DNA of 12,277 nucleotides. Origin: Entamoeba invadens IP1 (Eukaryota > Evosea > Mastigamoebida > Endamoebidae). Positions within the stretch are counted from its first letter, which is position 1, and every line of letters begins with the position of its first letter. The stretch is from contig NW_004440419.1 of NCBI RefSeq assembly GCF_000330505.1, positions 62,052 through 74,328 of the forward strand, read 5' to 3'. This document shows, piece by piece, positions 1-8,044 of this stretch. The notes under the pieces are model-generated. The model was not told the origin of the DNA. It was given only the letters and a program-made list of their open reading frames with translations, and did no database searches. The position numbers and the translations under genes are program-made.

Positions 1-309
1 ATACAACAAGGAAATTTACTATATCTGTTTTTTTATATTATAATATATAGTATCGACCATTACCAATTAAAAACCATAAATCAATAGTAAATTTCTTATC
101 AATTTTTACCATTTGACATTCTCAAAGAAACGCTGGTTGTCAATTTTTTTTTGCTTTTCAAATCAATCGGTTTCACCTATTGACCACACCACAATAATGA
201 CACTTTTGTGATTAACTGGTGTAAATGGTCTGCCGGTTGTGTTGATATTACTCGGAAATTCCCCAGAGAAGGAATTACGAACTCCACATTTCTTGCTTTT
301 TTTTGGACG

Positions 310-334
310 TAAACTGTTTTTCAAAACTCTGTAC
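310..334 (+). repeat. Dispersed inverted repeat, left copy
   Basis: A 25-bp segment (TAAACTGTTTTTC then AAAACTCTGTAC) recurs on the opposite strand at 1168-1192 with one mismatch. The two copies face each other across about 830 bp. Such a pair may be the ends of a decayed element or two members of a dispersed repeat family. No target duplication is visible next to the two copies, so element boundaries cannot be assigned. Confidence 0.55.
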
Positions 335-971
335 TGGGATGCCCCGATTTTTTAGACAAATAAATTCTAAATAATTTTTCTTTTGCTTAACCCTCATTTT
401 TTGTTACAAATATTTACTCGAAAAAAACAAAATAACGAACCTGACTTTTTTAAATTTTACTTGACAAATAAATCTTTCACCAAAAATTTACTTGAAAAAT
501 ATAAAAAACAAACTTGGGATAAAAATTTTGATTACCATAACACAATTTTTGCCAAAAAGATAAAACACAACTTTATAATTAAATGTCTATGTTTACAGAA
601 TCACCAAGTCGTGTTCTGGATAAAAATAAAAAATACTAATGAGTAAAACAAGCATTGAGAGAAGATAAATTGGTTAAGGCTACAATTGAAAAGTTTTTTT
701 AATTTTTGAACTGTTTATTTTATTTAAGACTCTTATGATTAATAACCTTGATTGTTTACATGTTTGTTTTATGTTATCGATTACTTTTTTAATTGTTGAA
801 ATAAACAAAAACTTATTATTAATTTAAGTGTTGTATCATTTGATGCAATAATGTCCTTCAGTACATCATTTGTTTATTGTTATATTATTGTTTATCTTGT
901 GTTTGTTAGAAATGGGTTGTTTTACTTACGTTTAGTTACAAAATAAACCACTGACCAAATAACAAACCTGG

Positions 972-1016
972 AAAATCGGGAAAGATTTGCCTAAATTTGG
1001 GTGATTTCCCGATTTT
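972..1016. repeat. Hairpin-forming inverted repeat
   Basis: A perfect 12-bp inverted repeat (AAAATCGGGAAA at 972-983, its complement at 1005-1016) is separated by 21 bases. The GC-containing arms stand out in this AT-rich tract. The CCCGATTTTTTA part also recurs at 343-354. Its role is unknown; it may be part of the same decayed repeat as the flanking inverted copies. Confidence 0.5.
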
Positions 1017-1056
1017 TTATTCGATAATTGAAATTGTATTGATTTTTAAGGGTTTT

Positions 1057-1192
1057 AAACTGTGTACCGTTGTTGGTTTAACAAATAGGAAAATAAAAAA
1101 TAAAACAAATAAAAAATAGTAAATAACGGGAAACTAGGACAAAGGGTTTATATAAATTTTGGAAACGGTACAGAGTTTTGGAAAACAGTTTA
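1057..1192. repeat. Short inverted-repeat pair sharing the GTACCGTT motif
   Basis: AAACTGTGTACCGTT at 1057-1071 is matched on the other strand at 1164-1178 with one mismatch in 15. The right arm overlaps the 25-bp repeat (1168-1192) that pairs with 310-334, so one motif family occurs three times within 900 bp. This could be a 136-bp miniature element nested in a larger one. Boundaries and target duplications are not clear. Confidence 0.4.
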
Positions 1193-1619
1193 TAATGTGG
1201 TTAAAAAGTAAAAAAAATTAAAAATAAAACAAAAAAATAATTATTTAGAAAAAAAAAAGAAAAAAAAAGCTATTTATTATAATTAAAAAACTAAATTTTC
1301 ATCATCGTTAATTAAAAATCCGTCTTTATATATTAAATTATTTCTAATTGAATTTATAATAACGATTATGTTAAATAATATAATAAAATAATAATCCAAG
1401 TTAATTAAATATTTTTTTTATAATGTTAAACATAAAATTTGATATAAATGTATATATAATGGTTGTTTAATATTGAAAACAGAAGTTAAATTTGTTGTTC
1501 AAATAATTGAGTAAAAAGTATTATTAACAGTATAAACATGTTTGTATTTGTTATAAAGACAACTTAATTTTTATAAAAAACATTTGTTAATGTTAGTTGC
1601 TATTAATTATATTAAAATA

Positions 1620-1645
1620 ATTAATAATATAATTATATTATTAAT
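1620..1645. repeat. Perfect 26-bp AT-only palindrome
   Basis: The segment reads identically on both strands (ATTAATAATATAA followed by its complement). In DNA of this composition such palindromes arise easily by chance, so function is not implied. It could form a hairpin. Confidence 0.5.
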
Positions 1646-2450
1646 ATAATTTAAATAATTATTAATATAATTTAATTTAATATTGGTGAATGTTTATTAA
1701 ATATAATTGTAATTGGTTTAATTTCTAATCTTTTGATTATATTAATAAAATAATTTTGATTAGTAAAAGCCCATAAATTTAAAATAATATTGTAGTCATT
1801 ATTAATTATATTTAATACTTGATGTTTGATAATTTATAATGAAAATTTAATAAGTATATAAAATATGTAATATTAAAAAAAATGTTTGTTTTGATCATTG
1901 TTGTATTATTTTTTGAATATTAGCCATTAAATTGTTATTTTAGACAATTAAAATTGTTATTTTGTCTAACCAGTAGTTAATATGCAAAAAGAATTATATT
2001 TTAGATGTTATTGTAAAACTTGCTTTTATTTAAATTGGATTTATAAGATCTTGGGTGTTATTTATTTAAATCTTTATGAATGAAAGTTTGTATTGATGAT
2101 TTTTTTATATTATAATTTAATTAAAATTTGTTTCATTTTTTAATTTTAGAGTAAACAGTTAGCCGAAACAGCAATATGCAAATTTTTTTAAAATAATTAT
2201 TAGAACAATGGTTTAATAATTTTAATATTTTTTTTATTTCAAATAAACATATTTTATACATACAAATTAATTAATACACCTTCTTATATATATCTAAGAG
2301 TAAAAAAACGAAAATGAACAATACTCAGTTAACGAACAAAATACACAAAGACATTGAACCAGACAACATTCTCACATTTTCTATTATTATAAAAATGAGG
2401 TGAAAATAAAAAATGATCGACTTTAGAAATGTGAATTTATTGATGATTAA

Positions 2451-2684
2451 CAATACATTCACTTAAGGAATTGGTACAGTGCAATAAATGAAGCTTGGAG
2501 TATTAAACAAAGAAAATACAATAAAACTGCAAAAATCTCAACTTTTGGTGTGACTTTATTAAAACGAGTAACAAATAACCCACTCCATCGTTAAAAATAC
2601 ACTTTAGGTATGGATGGTATATCGTTAACTTTCTTGAAAGGAAATAAGCTGCTTAATATAAACGACGACATACATACATGTTGT
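2451..2684 (+). pseudogene. Possible decayed retroelement reverse-transcriptase fragment
   Basis: One plus-strand frame is open for 47 codons (2451-2591), has a single TAA at 2592-2594, then continues for 30 codons. It is less AT-rich than its surroundings and codes for mixed, protein-like composition (Trp, Tyr, Gly, Asp, His). After the stop it reads LGMDGISLTFLKG, which resembles the GxDGI...LK segment in the finger region of many reverse transcriptases, including non-LTR elements. No YxDD catalytic box or longer domain is visible. This is a weak similarity by eye; it could equally be chance or a different dead gene. Confidence 0.22.
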
Positions 2685-3134
2685 TGATGATATGCAGTTC
2701 CATAACGTGTATAATTAAATAACAATAAAAAATTGTTTTTACTGAATTTAAAACATTAACTAATTATAATTATTTTGAATTATAATTTTTATAAATTTAG
2801 TTACGATTCAACAAACAAAATATCAAATTTTAATTTTATGTAAATAAATATCAGATTTAATAATAACAGCAAGTAATCTTTTTATGTAGGAGTTAATTTT
2901 GTCCAACTGTATATCCATTTTAATACGCTTAAAAATGTCAATAAAAATCGAGTTGCATTTTCTAAAATTTATTTGCAATTGGATTTAATATTTTTAGTTC
3001 AATAAAATATCAAATATTATTGTTTTTATATACATGTTGTAAAAAGTGCAATACATTTCAATATGATAAAAATTGCATGTTTATATGCAAATCATTGCGC
3101 GACAAAAATTTTAACAACTTTTTTTAAAATGTTA

Positions 3135-3180
3135 CAGATAGTAGAAAAATAGGGTGTCAGGAATAAATAGGGTGTCAAAT
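3135..3180 (+). repeat. Left terminal inverted repeat of the MITE-like element
   Basis: It begins CAGATAGTAG and contains GGGTGTCA at 3152-3159 and 3170-3177, with an AATAAAT spacer. It pairs with 3283-3328. Confidence 0.75.
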
Positions 3181-3282
3181 AAATTAGGGATTAGTTAATC
3201 TAAAAAAATGGGTTTAGTATTTTTTTATTTTCCCCCCCCCCACACAAAAAGATATGAAAAACTATTAAATAACTCAAAATCA

Positions 3283-3328
3283 ATCTGACACCCAATTTAT
3301 TCTTGACACCCAAATTTTCTACTATCTG
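3283..3328 (-). repeat. Right terminal inverted repeat of the MITE-like element
   Basis: Read on the minus strand it also begins CAGATAGTAG and holds two GGGTGTCA boxes at the same spacing. Within the first 43 positions it differs from the left end at only four sites. Confidence 0.75.
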
Positions 3329-3504
3329 TATTTAGTTTAATTATTCAAAACAATCATATTTATCAAGATTTTGAAAAGTGATCAATGAAAGAGTTTATAA
3401 TTAGTTATATTGATTTCTATCAATATAATTGTAATGATTAATAAATTGAAAAAAATAATGATTGTTTAATATTTTGACGTTTAAAATTCGTCATTTTTAA
3501 AATT

Positions 3505-3681
3505 AAAGTCTGTCTTTTAACGTTATCTGGTACCTTTTGGACTATAAAAAATATTTCGGGGAGCAGTCCCAAAAAACCATCCCAATTGTTTTGGGTTTTT
3601 TCACGCTTTACCTAATGCCCGATGTTTAGACAAAAACGAAGGTATTTTTTGTCCACCAGATAACATTAAAAAACTGACTTT
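3505..3681. mobile_element. Second short inverted-repeat element (177 bp, MITE-like)
   Basis: The 27-bp ends (3505-3531 and 3655-3681) match at 24 of 27 positions and share TTATCTGGT. The interior is GC-richer than the flanks, carries a CCCAA/TTGGG hairpin near 3580-3600 and has no coding capacity. Two boundary models fit: TA duplications at 3504-3505 and 3681-3682 with ends starting AAGTC, or TTAA at 3517-3520 and 3666-3669 just outside the ACGTTATCTGGT-type core, which would resemble piggyBac insertion. The match continues outside TTAA, so I cannot choose. It shares no obvious sequence with the element at 3135-3328. Confidence 0.5.
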
Positions 3682-3982
3682 ATATTATATTTTCAACAAT
3701 AATAAATTAAGACAGTAACAAGTAAAATCAATAATTATTAAAACTTAAATTATATTTTTATTAGTTTTAATTTATAAAAATTTATTAATAATTAATAGTT
3801 TTCAATTGGTGCTATAAAGTATAGGAAATAATAGTTTAATGATATCAATTTAGTTTTATTTGTTATATTTTTAAAATATGTTTAAATAAAAAAAAATAAT
3901 AAATAAAAATAGAATATAATTAGACTCTATTATAATATTTGTATAATTCAAATAACTATTCAAATAACACAACTACATACCC

Positions 3983-3999
3983 TATATTTATAAAAATAT
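3983..3999 (+). promoter_or_regulatory. TATA-like stretch upstream of the zinc-knuckle gene
   Basis: TATATTTATAAAAATAT lies 24-40 bases before the ATG at 4023. Entamoeba genes typically have short leaders and a TATA-like element about 30 bases before the transcription start, so the position is plausible. The surrounding DNA is so AT-rich that the match has little statistical weight. Confidence 0.3.
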
Positions 4000-4022
4000 C
4001 GAAAAATAATCAATTTCAAAAA

Positions 4023-5795
4023 ATGAGTACAAGGGACAATAGTAACGGTCTTACTGTTCGGATTTATAACTTGGAAAGCACTACTACGACTGCCAAAATC
4101 AAGTCGTTGTTTTCCAAATACAACCCCATTTCATATGACATTCCACGATACAAAACAGACACTCCAATCAGTTCGTGCATTATCAAAACAAATAACTCCA
4201 CTGATTCTGACAGAATGATTGAAGACCTTCAAAACAGTGAATGGGAAGACACACCAGTAAAAATTCAACTTGACAAAATGGACGAATCCGACAAAACCCT
4301 AATTTTTGTGTATCGTCCCCTTGAGAAAAATGAAGATGAAGTGAAAGAATTTTTGAGTGATTTTAACATCAGAAAAGTGACACAAATAATAAAGAAAAAG
4401 GGTGAGTTAAAAGGCGACTACATCACTGTAGTTGTCAAAGATTTCAAAACTTTGAACCAAATGTTGGAGGATTTTAATAAAAAAGTTGTGAACTCTCGTA
4501 AACTCCAAATTCTTTATTTTGATGACAATGGAACAAATATTAGAAAGTGTTTTGTATGTGGGAAATTTGGTCACAAATCACAAGACTGTCCCGAGAAGGA
4601 GAGTGAAAAGAAAATTGTTGAAGAAAAAGAAGAACAAAAAAGCACAAAAGTAGACAATAAAAAGACGACTCAAAAGGCAAAAGTGTTAGAAACCCAAAGT
4701 GAGAAAAAGGCAGAGAAAGAAAAAACGAGTAAAAAGGTAGATAAACAAGATGTTGAAATAAAGAAAAAGCAAGTGACTCCAATGGAAATCGAAAAAGATG
4801 AAAAAATACACACCAAAAAGGAGACTATAATACACTCAAAAATGGAAGAAGACGACGAAGAAGAAGAGGAAGAAAGTGAGAACTCTTCGAGTGAGTCATC
4901 TAACGATAAAAGTGAAAAAGAAGAGGAGAAAGAAGAAGAAGAAGAAATTAAAAACTTTTTGAGTGAGTTATCTAACGATGAAAACGAAGAAGAAAAAACA
5001 CAAAATAAAGATCAATTAAAAGATATTAAAAATACGACTAAAACTGCTGTGAAAATGGAAGAGGAAACTAACAGTAGTGATGATGAAAGGAGTAGTAGTA
5101 GTAGTACTAGTAGTAGTAGTGAAGATTTGTCATTTGATGCGCCATCCATAGAGAAAGAGGAAAGTGAGGAGTCGAGTAGTATTGATGTTGAAGTTGTATC
5201 TCGTCCAACTAATATAATTCATCATTTTGAAATTCAACAAAACACCAATGCTCGACAAAGTGATAAAAAAGAAGATGAAAAATCAACTATAGTTAATAGT
5301 AAAAGTGTTATAAAAGAAGATACAAGCGACGACGCGCCACTGGAGATTTCAAGTCGAAAAGAAGATAACATATTGCCTGAAGAAACATCGCCTAAAAAGG
5401 ATGAAAATGATATTAAGACGACACCCCCTCCTATCACTACTCAATCGGTACCAACGGCTCAACAGAAAGTAACTGAAAGTACTTTAGAGAAAAGAGAAAG
5501 AAAAATAAAAGAAATTTGTGAACATGTGAAAAATGCTCCAACAAATGTTTTGAATAATATATATTACATTTTGGTAAGCAAGGAATACGAAAATCGTAAG
5601 AAACAGAAGAATGAAAAAAAGCAATCGGAAAAGAAACACGCAAAACCAGAGGAAAAAAACACAAAACCAGAAATTAAATGCCTAAAACCAAAGGATGAAA
5701 ACAAAAATACTCAAAAGAAAAGTCTTTCGTTTTATGATCGAAAAACGAGACAATTTGAAATGAATAATACCAAGAAAAATACTAAAAAAGACTAA
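4023..5795 (+). CDS. RRM-like and CCHC zinc-knuckle RNA-binding protein with charged tail
   Basis: The 590-residue product probably binds RNA. Residues 10-84 look like a first RRM fold (RNP2-like VRIYNL at 12-17, degenerate RNP1). Residues 91-168 look like a second (LIFVYRPL at 93-100, KGDYITVVV at 130-138). A canonical CCHC knuckle follows: Cys176, Cys179, His184, Cys189. From 190 to about 480 the chain is Lys/Glu-rich and probably disordered, with a dense acidic block (274-309) and a serine run (357-366) followed by acidic residues, a likely casein kinase 2 target. A helical, less repetitive segment (residues 487-530) and a basic tail end the protein. I chose the ATG at 4023; the frame is open back to a TTG at 3939 but has no earlier ATG. 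RRM assignments are by pattern only. A role in pre-mRNA processing or in the nucleolus is possible but unproven. It stops with TAA, 317 bp from the convergent protease gene. Confidence 0.85.
   Translation: MSTRDNSNGLTVRIYNLESTTTTAKIKSLFSKYNPISYDIPRYKTDTPISSCIIKTNNSTDSDRMIEDLQNSEWEDTPVKIQLDKMDESDKTLIFVYRPLEKNEDEVKEFLSDFNIRKVTQIIKKKGELKGDYITVVVKDFKTLNQMLEDFNKKVVNSRKLQILYFDDNGTNIRKCFVCGKFGHKSQDCPEKESEKKIVEEKEEQKSTKVDNKKTTQKAKVLETQSEKKAEKEKTSKKVDKQDVEIKKKQVTPMEIEKDEKIHTKKETIIHSKMEEDDEEEEEESENSSSESSNDKSEKEEEKEEEEEIKNFLSELSNDENEEEKTQNKDQLKDIKNTTKTAVKMEEETNSSDDERSSSSSTSSSSEDLSFDAPSIEKEESEESSSIDVEVVSRPTNIIHHFEIQQNTNARQSDKKEDEKSTIVNSKSVIKEDTSDDAPLEISSRKEDNILPEETSPKKDENDIKTTPPPITTQSVPTAQQKVTESTLEKRERKIKEICEHVKNAPTNVLNNIYYILVSKEYENRKKQKNEKKQSEKKHAKPEEKNTKPEIKCLKPKDENKNTQKKSLSFYDRKTRQFEMNNTKKNTKKD
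4889..4983 (+). repeat. In-frame direct repeat within the acidic region
   Basis: A 23-bp unit beginning GAGTGAGT(C/T)ATCTAACGAT occurs at 4889-4911 and again at 4961-4983, 72 bp (24 codons) apart. It encodes the SESSND and SELSND segments followed by acidic stretches. This points to in-frame duplication as the way the acidic region grew. Confidence 0.6.
5091..5120 (+). repeat. AGT trinucleotide microsatellite encoding the serine run
   Basis: Ten codons, nine AGT and one ACT, encode SSSSSTSSSS. Such a tract is prone to length change between strains without frameshift. Confidence 0.8.
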
Positions 5796-6112
5796 ACAAT
5801 TTTGATTTGATGTTTATCATTATTTTAATGTGTAATGTTGTAAAAATAAAATAAAAAACAACTTTTTTATGATATTTATATTTAATGTATTTATATTAAG
5901 AACCGAAGTTTGAGCATGTTTATAAACCAAAAGTTTTTTTTTCAAATCTACCATTTTTTCAATCAATTTTTTTTATGTTTTCTTTAATCTATATTATTAT
6001 AATCATTATTATATTTTTACTTTAAATATTTAAAATAGAGTTATCTTATTGACTTAACAAATAAGCAAGTCTTTTTATTGCTTTAAAACAACTTTGACAA
6101 TTAAATTTCTAA
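5796..6112. other. Intergenic space between convergent genes
   Basis: These 317 bases must hold both 3' ends. I see only AT-rich sequence with T runs. TATTT at 5821-5825 lies 26 bases past the stop of the zinc-knuckle gene. On the minus strand TAATT at 6099-6103 lies about 10 bases past the protease stop. Both fit the TA(A/T)TT motif reported near Entamoeba polyadenylation sites, but such motifs are common in AT-rich DNA. Confidence 0.45.
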
Positions 6113-8044
6113 TTAAAGTACCGCCATAATAAGAGCAAGAACACTTAAAACGATTATTTCCAAAGTTCCCTCTTTGGATGGATTTGAAGGATCAACAGGA
6201 GTTGGTGTTACAGTAGTACAAGCTTTACACTCGTCATCGGTACATGGTTGTGGGTAACTTTCTTGACACAATTCGCACGCTCCATTTTTCACAAAGTAAT
6301 TTTTGGGGCAACTGTCCACGCATGTGATTCTATCATACGACACGACTTTCCCCGTCTCACAGACGTCGCATTTATTCGGTCCCGACGTGCAAGTGACGCA
6401 TCCGTTAACTTTACACGCTGTGCACAAATTGTTGTTAGTAGTATCAGCGTATTGCCCAGCAGGACATTTATCAATACAGTCTTTCTTATCACTTTGTAAA
6501 ACTTTACCAGTCGGACATGAGTCGCATCCACTTGTTGGGTTTGATGCGCATGTTTTGCATTTAGTGTTTGAGCAGTCTTTACACATATTAGCATTGGTTG
6601 GATCTGCATAACTCCCATCAGGGCAGCTTGCCAAGCACTTCTTCTTATCTTTTGACAGCGCCATTCCTTCATTACACAAATTGCAAAGTGTAGACGAGCC
6701 ACATGTGTTACAATCAGCAATACAACTCATAGGAGTCACTGGATATGTCTTATATTGATCGGGCTTCATACACATTCCACGGTCATCTTTAGTACTCCCA
6801 GTCACACATTTATTACATTCTAAAGTCTCTGTATTACACGACTCGCAATTGGGATCGACTACACAACTCCCGGAGTTAATGACGTAGTTCTGTGGATAGG
6901 TGTACTCCCCCACAAACTCTCCAATACCACAGAAGACGTCAGTTGATATCTTGACATACCCTTTTTCGCCCCACCAGGAGCCCCATGTGTTTCTTCCAAT
7001 AAAATATTCCTTTCCGTTTTCTACCCCCCACCCTACTAAAGCGACTTGATGGTCGGATTTTACTGTTCCTTCAATACAAATTGGTTTTGAGTCAGAAGTT
7101 GCCTGTGGGAAGGTGAAGATGCCGCCCGCATAGCTAGTAAATCCGGTGTTACTCGCAGTAACAGCAACAAGTACAGACCCATAGTGGTGGACCATTTTCT
7201 TAATAGCAAGCACTTTAGCATCATGACTTGTTTTTTCAACAGTCGTCCACGTCTTGTAACTGTTTTTCCTCAAATAAATTTTGACCTTCGAGTTTTGGTC
7301 TCCTCTGACCGTGCAGGGCGGGTTATTGCCGTAACTCACAAGCCCATCGTCGTATTGATAATCTGCCTGAAGAGAATACGTTGGCTGTCCGTCAAGTGCA
7401 AGACCAGAATTTCCACCGCAGCATCTCTTGTTAGATGCTGGAGGAGTGAATTTATAGTCGGTGTATATTGTGTCTATAAACCTCTGCGGAGTGAAAAGGA
7501 GTTTACTGATTTTACTTGAATTTTTAAAATAAGTGTAATTGGCATAGATCAGTTGCGCGTGATTGGCGACAGCAGCTGCATAACAACAGCCACAGGACTT
7601 CTGGTCGACTGTAGTGCCACATAAATCGACTTGGGGATGGTCTGTGTTTTTACTCACATAATCGCCACAATATGACAAATTCTCGGGAAGAACGTCACCC
7701 TCAGGTAATGGCGGTAATGTGTTAAAATCTTCATATCCTTTAAGAGAAGACTTTGCAGTGTGTGGGACTTCAATGTTCTTGAGAGGAAGAATACCCATCT
7801 CAGCTGTTGTTAAATCCGCAAATTTGTTGATTACAAAATGTGCGTCGGAGGGGTTCTTTCGTTTGTTGTTGTAGAAACGAATTTCTCGAAGTGTGTTCTT
7901 GAACACCGAAAAGCGGTGAAGACGTTCTGCTGGTGTTATGTACTTCTTGGAATATGCCTTTTCAAAGTCTCTGAAAAGAGAGAAGTCATCTTTGGAGTAA
8001 TCAAACTCTGCCAGTGACAGACTTAATAATAAAAAAATGAACAT
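6113..8044 (-). CDS. GPI-type papain-family cysteine protease with CXXC-repeat stalk
   Basis: This C1A (papain-type) protease of 643 residues is likely secreted and surface-anchored. Residues 1-12 form a signal peptide. The propeptide (about 20-90) has a near-complete ERFNIN pattern (Glu40, Arg44, Phe48, Ile55, Asn59; Thr51 in place of Asn) and the NKFAD segment at 73-77. The catalytic set is present: oxyanion Gln148, nucleophile Cys154 in CGCCYA, His332 in DHQVALVGWG, Asn352 in RNTWGSWWG, plus the CCGG segment at 208-211. The usual DWR at the mature N-terminus is absent. Residues 394-609 are rich in CXXC, including two tandem units (470-522, 523-574). The end is a Pro/Ser/Thr-rich linker and a hydrophobic tail (629-643) without a cytoplasmic part, typical of a GPI signal. 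It resembles the Entamoeba CP-B type, whose members are often membrane-attached. Substrates are unknown; host matrix, mucin or amoebal cyst and lysosomal proteins are possible. The ATG at 8044 directly starts the signal peptide; the stop is TAA. Confidence 0.93.
   Translation of the reverse strand: MFIFLLLSLSLAEFDYSKDDFSLFRDFEKAYSKKYITPAERLHRFSVFKNTLREIRFYNNKRKNPSDAHFVINKFADLTTAEMGILPLKNIEVPHTAKSSLKGYEDFNTLPPLPEGDVLPENLSYCGDYVSKNTDHPQVDLCGTTVDQKSCGCCYAAAVANHAQLIYANYTYFKNSSKISKLLFTPQRFIDTIYTDYKFTPPASNKRCCGGNSGLALDGQPTYSLQADYQYDDGLVSYGNNPPCTVRGDQNSKVKIYLRKNSYKTWTTVEKTSHDAKVLAIKKMVHHYGSVLVAVTASNTGFTSYAGGIFTFPQATSDSKPICIEGTVKSDHQVALVGWGVENGKEYFIGRNTWGSWWGEKGYVKISTDVFCGIGEFVGEYTYPQNYVINSGSCVVDPNCESCNTETLECNKCVTGSTKDDRGMCMKPDQYKTYPVTPMSCIADCNTCGSSTLCNLCNEGMALSKDKKKCLASCPDGSYADPTNANMCKDCSNTKCKTCASNPTSGCDSCPTGKVLQSDKKDCIDKCPAGQYADTTNNNLCTACKVNGCVTCTSGPNKCDVCETGKVVSYDRITCVDSCPKNYFVKNGACELCQESYPQPCTDDECKACTTVTPTPVDPSNPSKEGTLEIIVLSVLALIMAVL
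6323..6637 (-). repeat. Two tandem 52-53-residue CXXC units in the protease stalk
   Basis: Residues 470-522 and 523-574 share the order CxxxCPxGxYADxTN, CxxC, CxxC, CxxC, TGKV, closing just before the next CxxxCP. A third unit starts at residue 575 but switches to the membrane-proximal module. The pattern resembles furin-like or growth-factor-receptor cysteine repeats and the CXXC repeats of other protist surface proteins. Confidence 0.75.

Larger units (their letters stand above)
1..2403. other. AT-rich non-coding region
   Basis: I see no gene here. The only open frame of note (383-646, +) begins at TTG, has low-complexity Lys/Asn/Phe composition and no recognisable motif. Positions 120-350 are less AT-rich than the rest and may be an old insertion or a degraded gene end, but both strands are broken by stops (the best minus-strand frame is about 38 codons). 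From about 1200 to 2280 the sequence is simple A/T-rich DNA with runs of A and T. It includes a perfect 26-bp AT palindrome at 1620-1645 that could extrude as a hairpin. No tRNA-like box A/box B pair was found. Confidence 0.6.
3135..3328. mobile_element. MITE-like element with 46-bp TIRs and TA target duplication
   Basis: The ends are inverted repeats starting CAGATAGTAGAAAA; 41 of 46 positions match between 3135-3180 and the complement of 3283-3328. TA occurs immediately outside both ends (3133-3134 and 3329-3330), as expected for Tc1/mariner-type insertion. Each end holds two GGGTGTCA boxes about 18 bp apart, possible transposase-binding sites. The 100-bp core has no coding capacity and contains a run of ten C (3232-3241). 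The element is therefore non-autonomous, moved by a transposase elsewhere. Tc1/mariner, Mutator and piggyBac-type transposons are established in E. invadens and E. moshkovskii; the family assignment here is inference from the TA duplication and the CAG start. Confidence 0.75.
2685..4022. other. AT-rich intergenic region carrying two miniature elements
   Basis: No open frame of coding character is present. The stretch is AT-rich apart from the two inverted-repeat elements described separately (3135-3328 and 3505-3681). From 3682 to 4022 it is the upstream region of the zinc-knuckle gene, with a TATA-like stretch just before its ATG. Confidence 0.6.

Noticed and set aside
120..350. RNA gene or end of an upstream gene in the less AT-rich start of the window
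   Set aside because: No cloverleaf or pol III boxes were found, and frames on both strands are short and broken.
383..646. 87-codon plus-strand open frame
   Set aside because: It starts with TTG, is Lys/Asn/Phe-rich as expected from AT-rich DNA, and shows no domain, signal peptide or upstream element.
3939..4022. 28-residue N-terminal extension of the zinc-knuckle protein
   Set aside because: It would need a TTG start and consists of low-complexity Asn/Thr/Tyr sequence overlapping a TATA-like stretch. The first ATG is at 4023.
6289..6720. Open frames on both strands inside the protease stalk (143 codons at 6289-6720 minus, 102 codons at 6303-6611 plus)
   Set aside because: They are out-of-frame readings of the cysteine-repeat sequence; their Cys/His/Val-rich composition is a by-product of repeated TGT/TGC codons.
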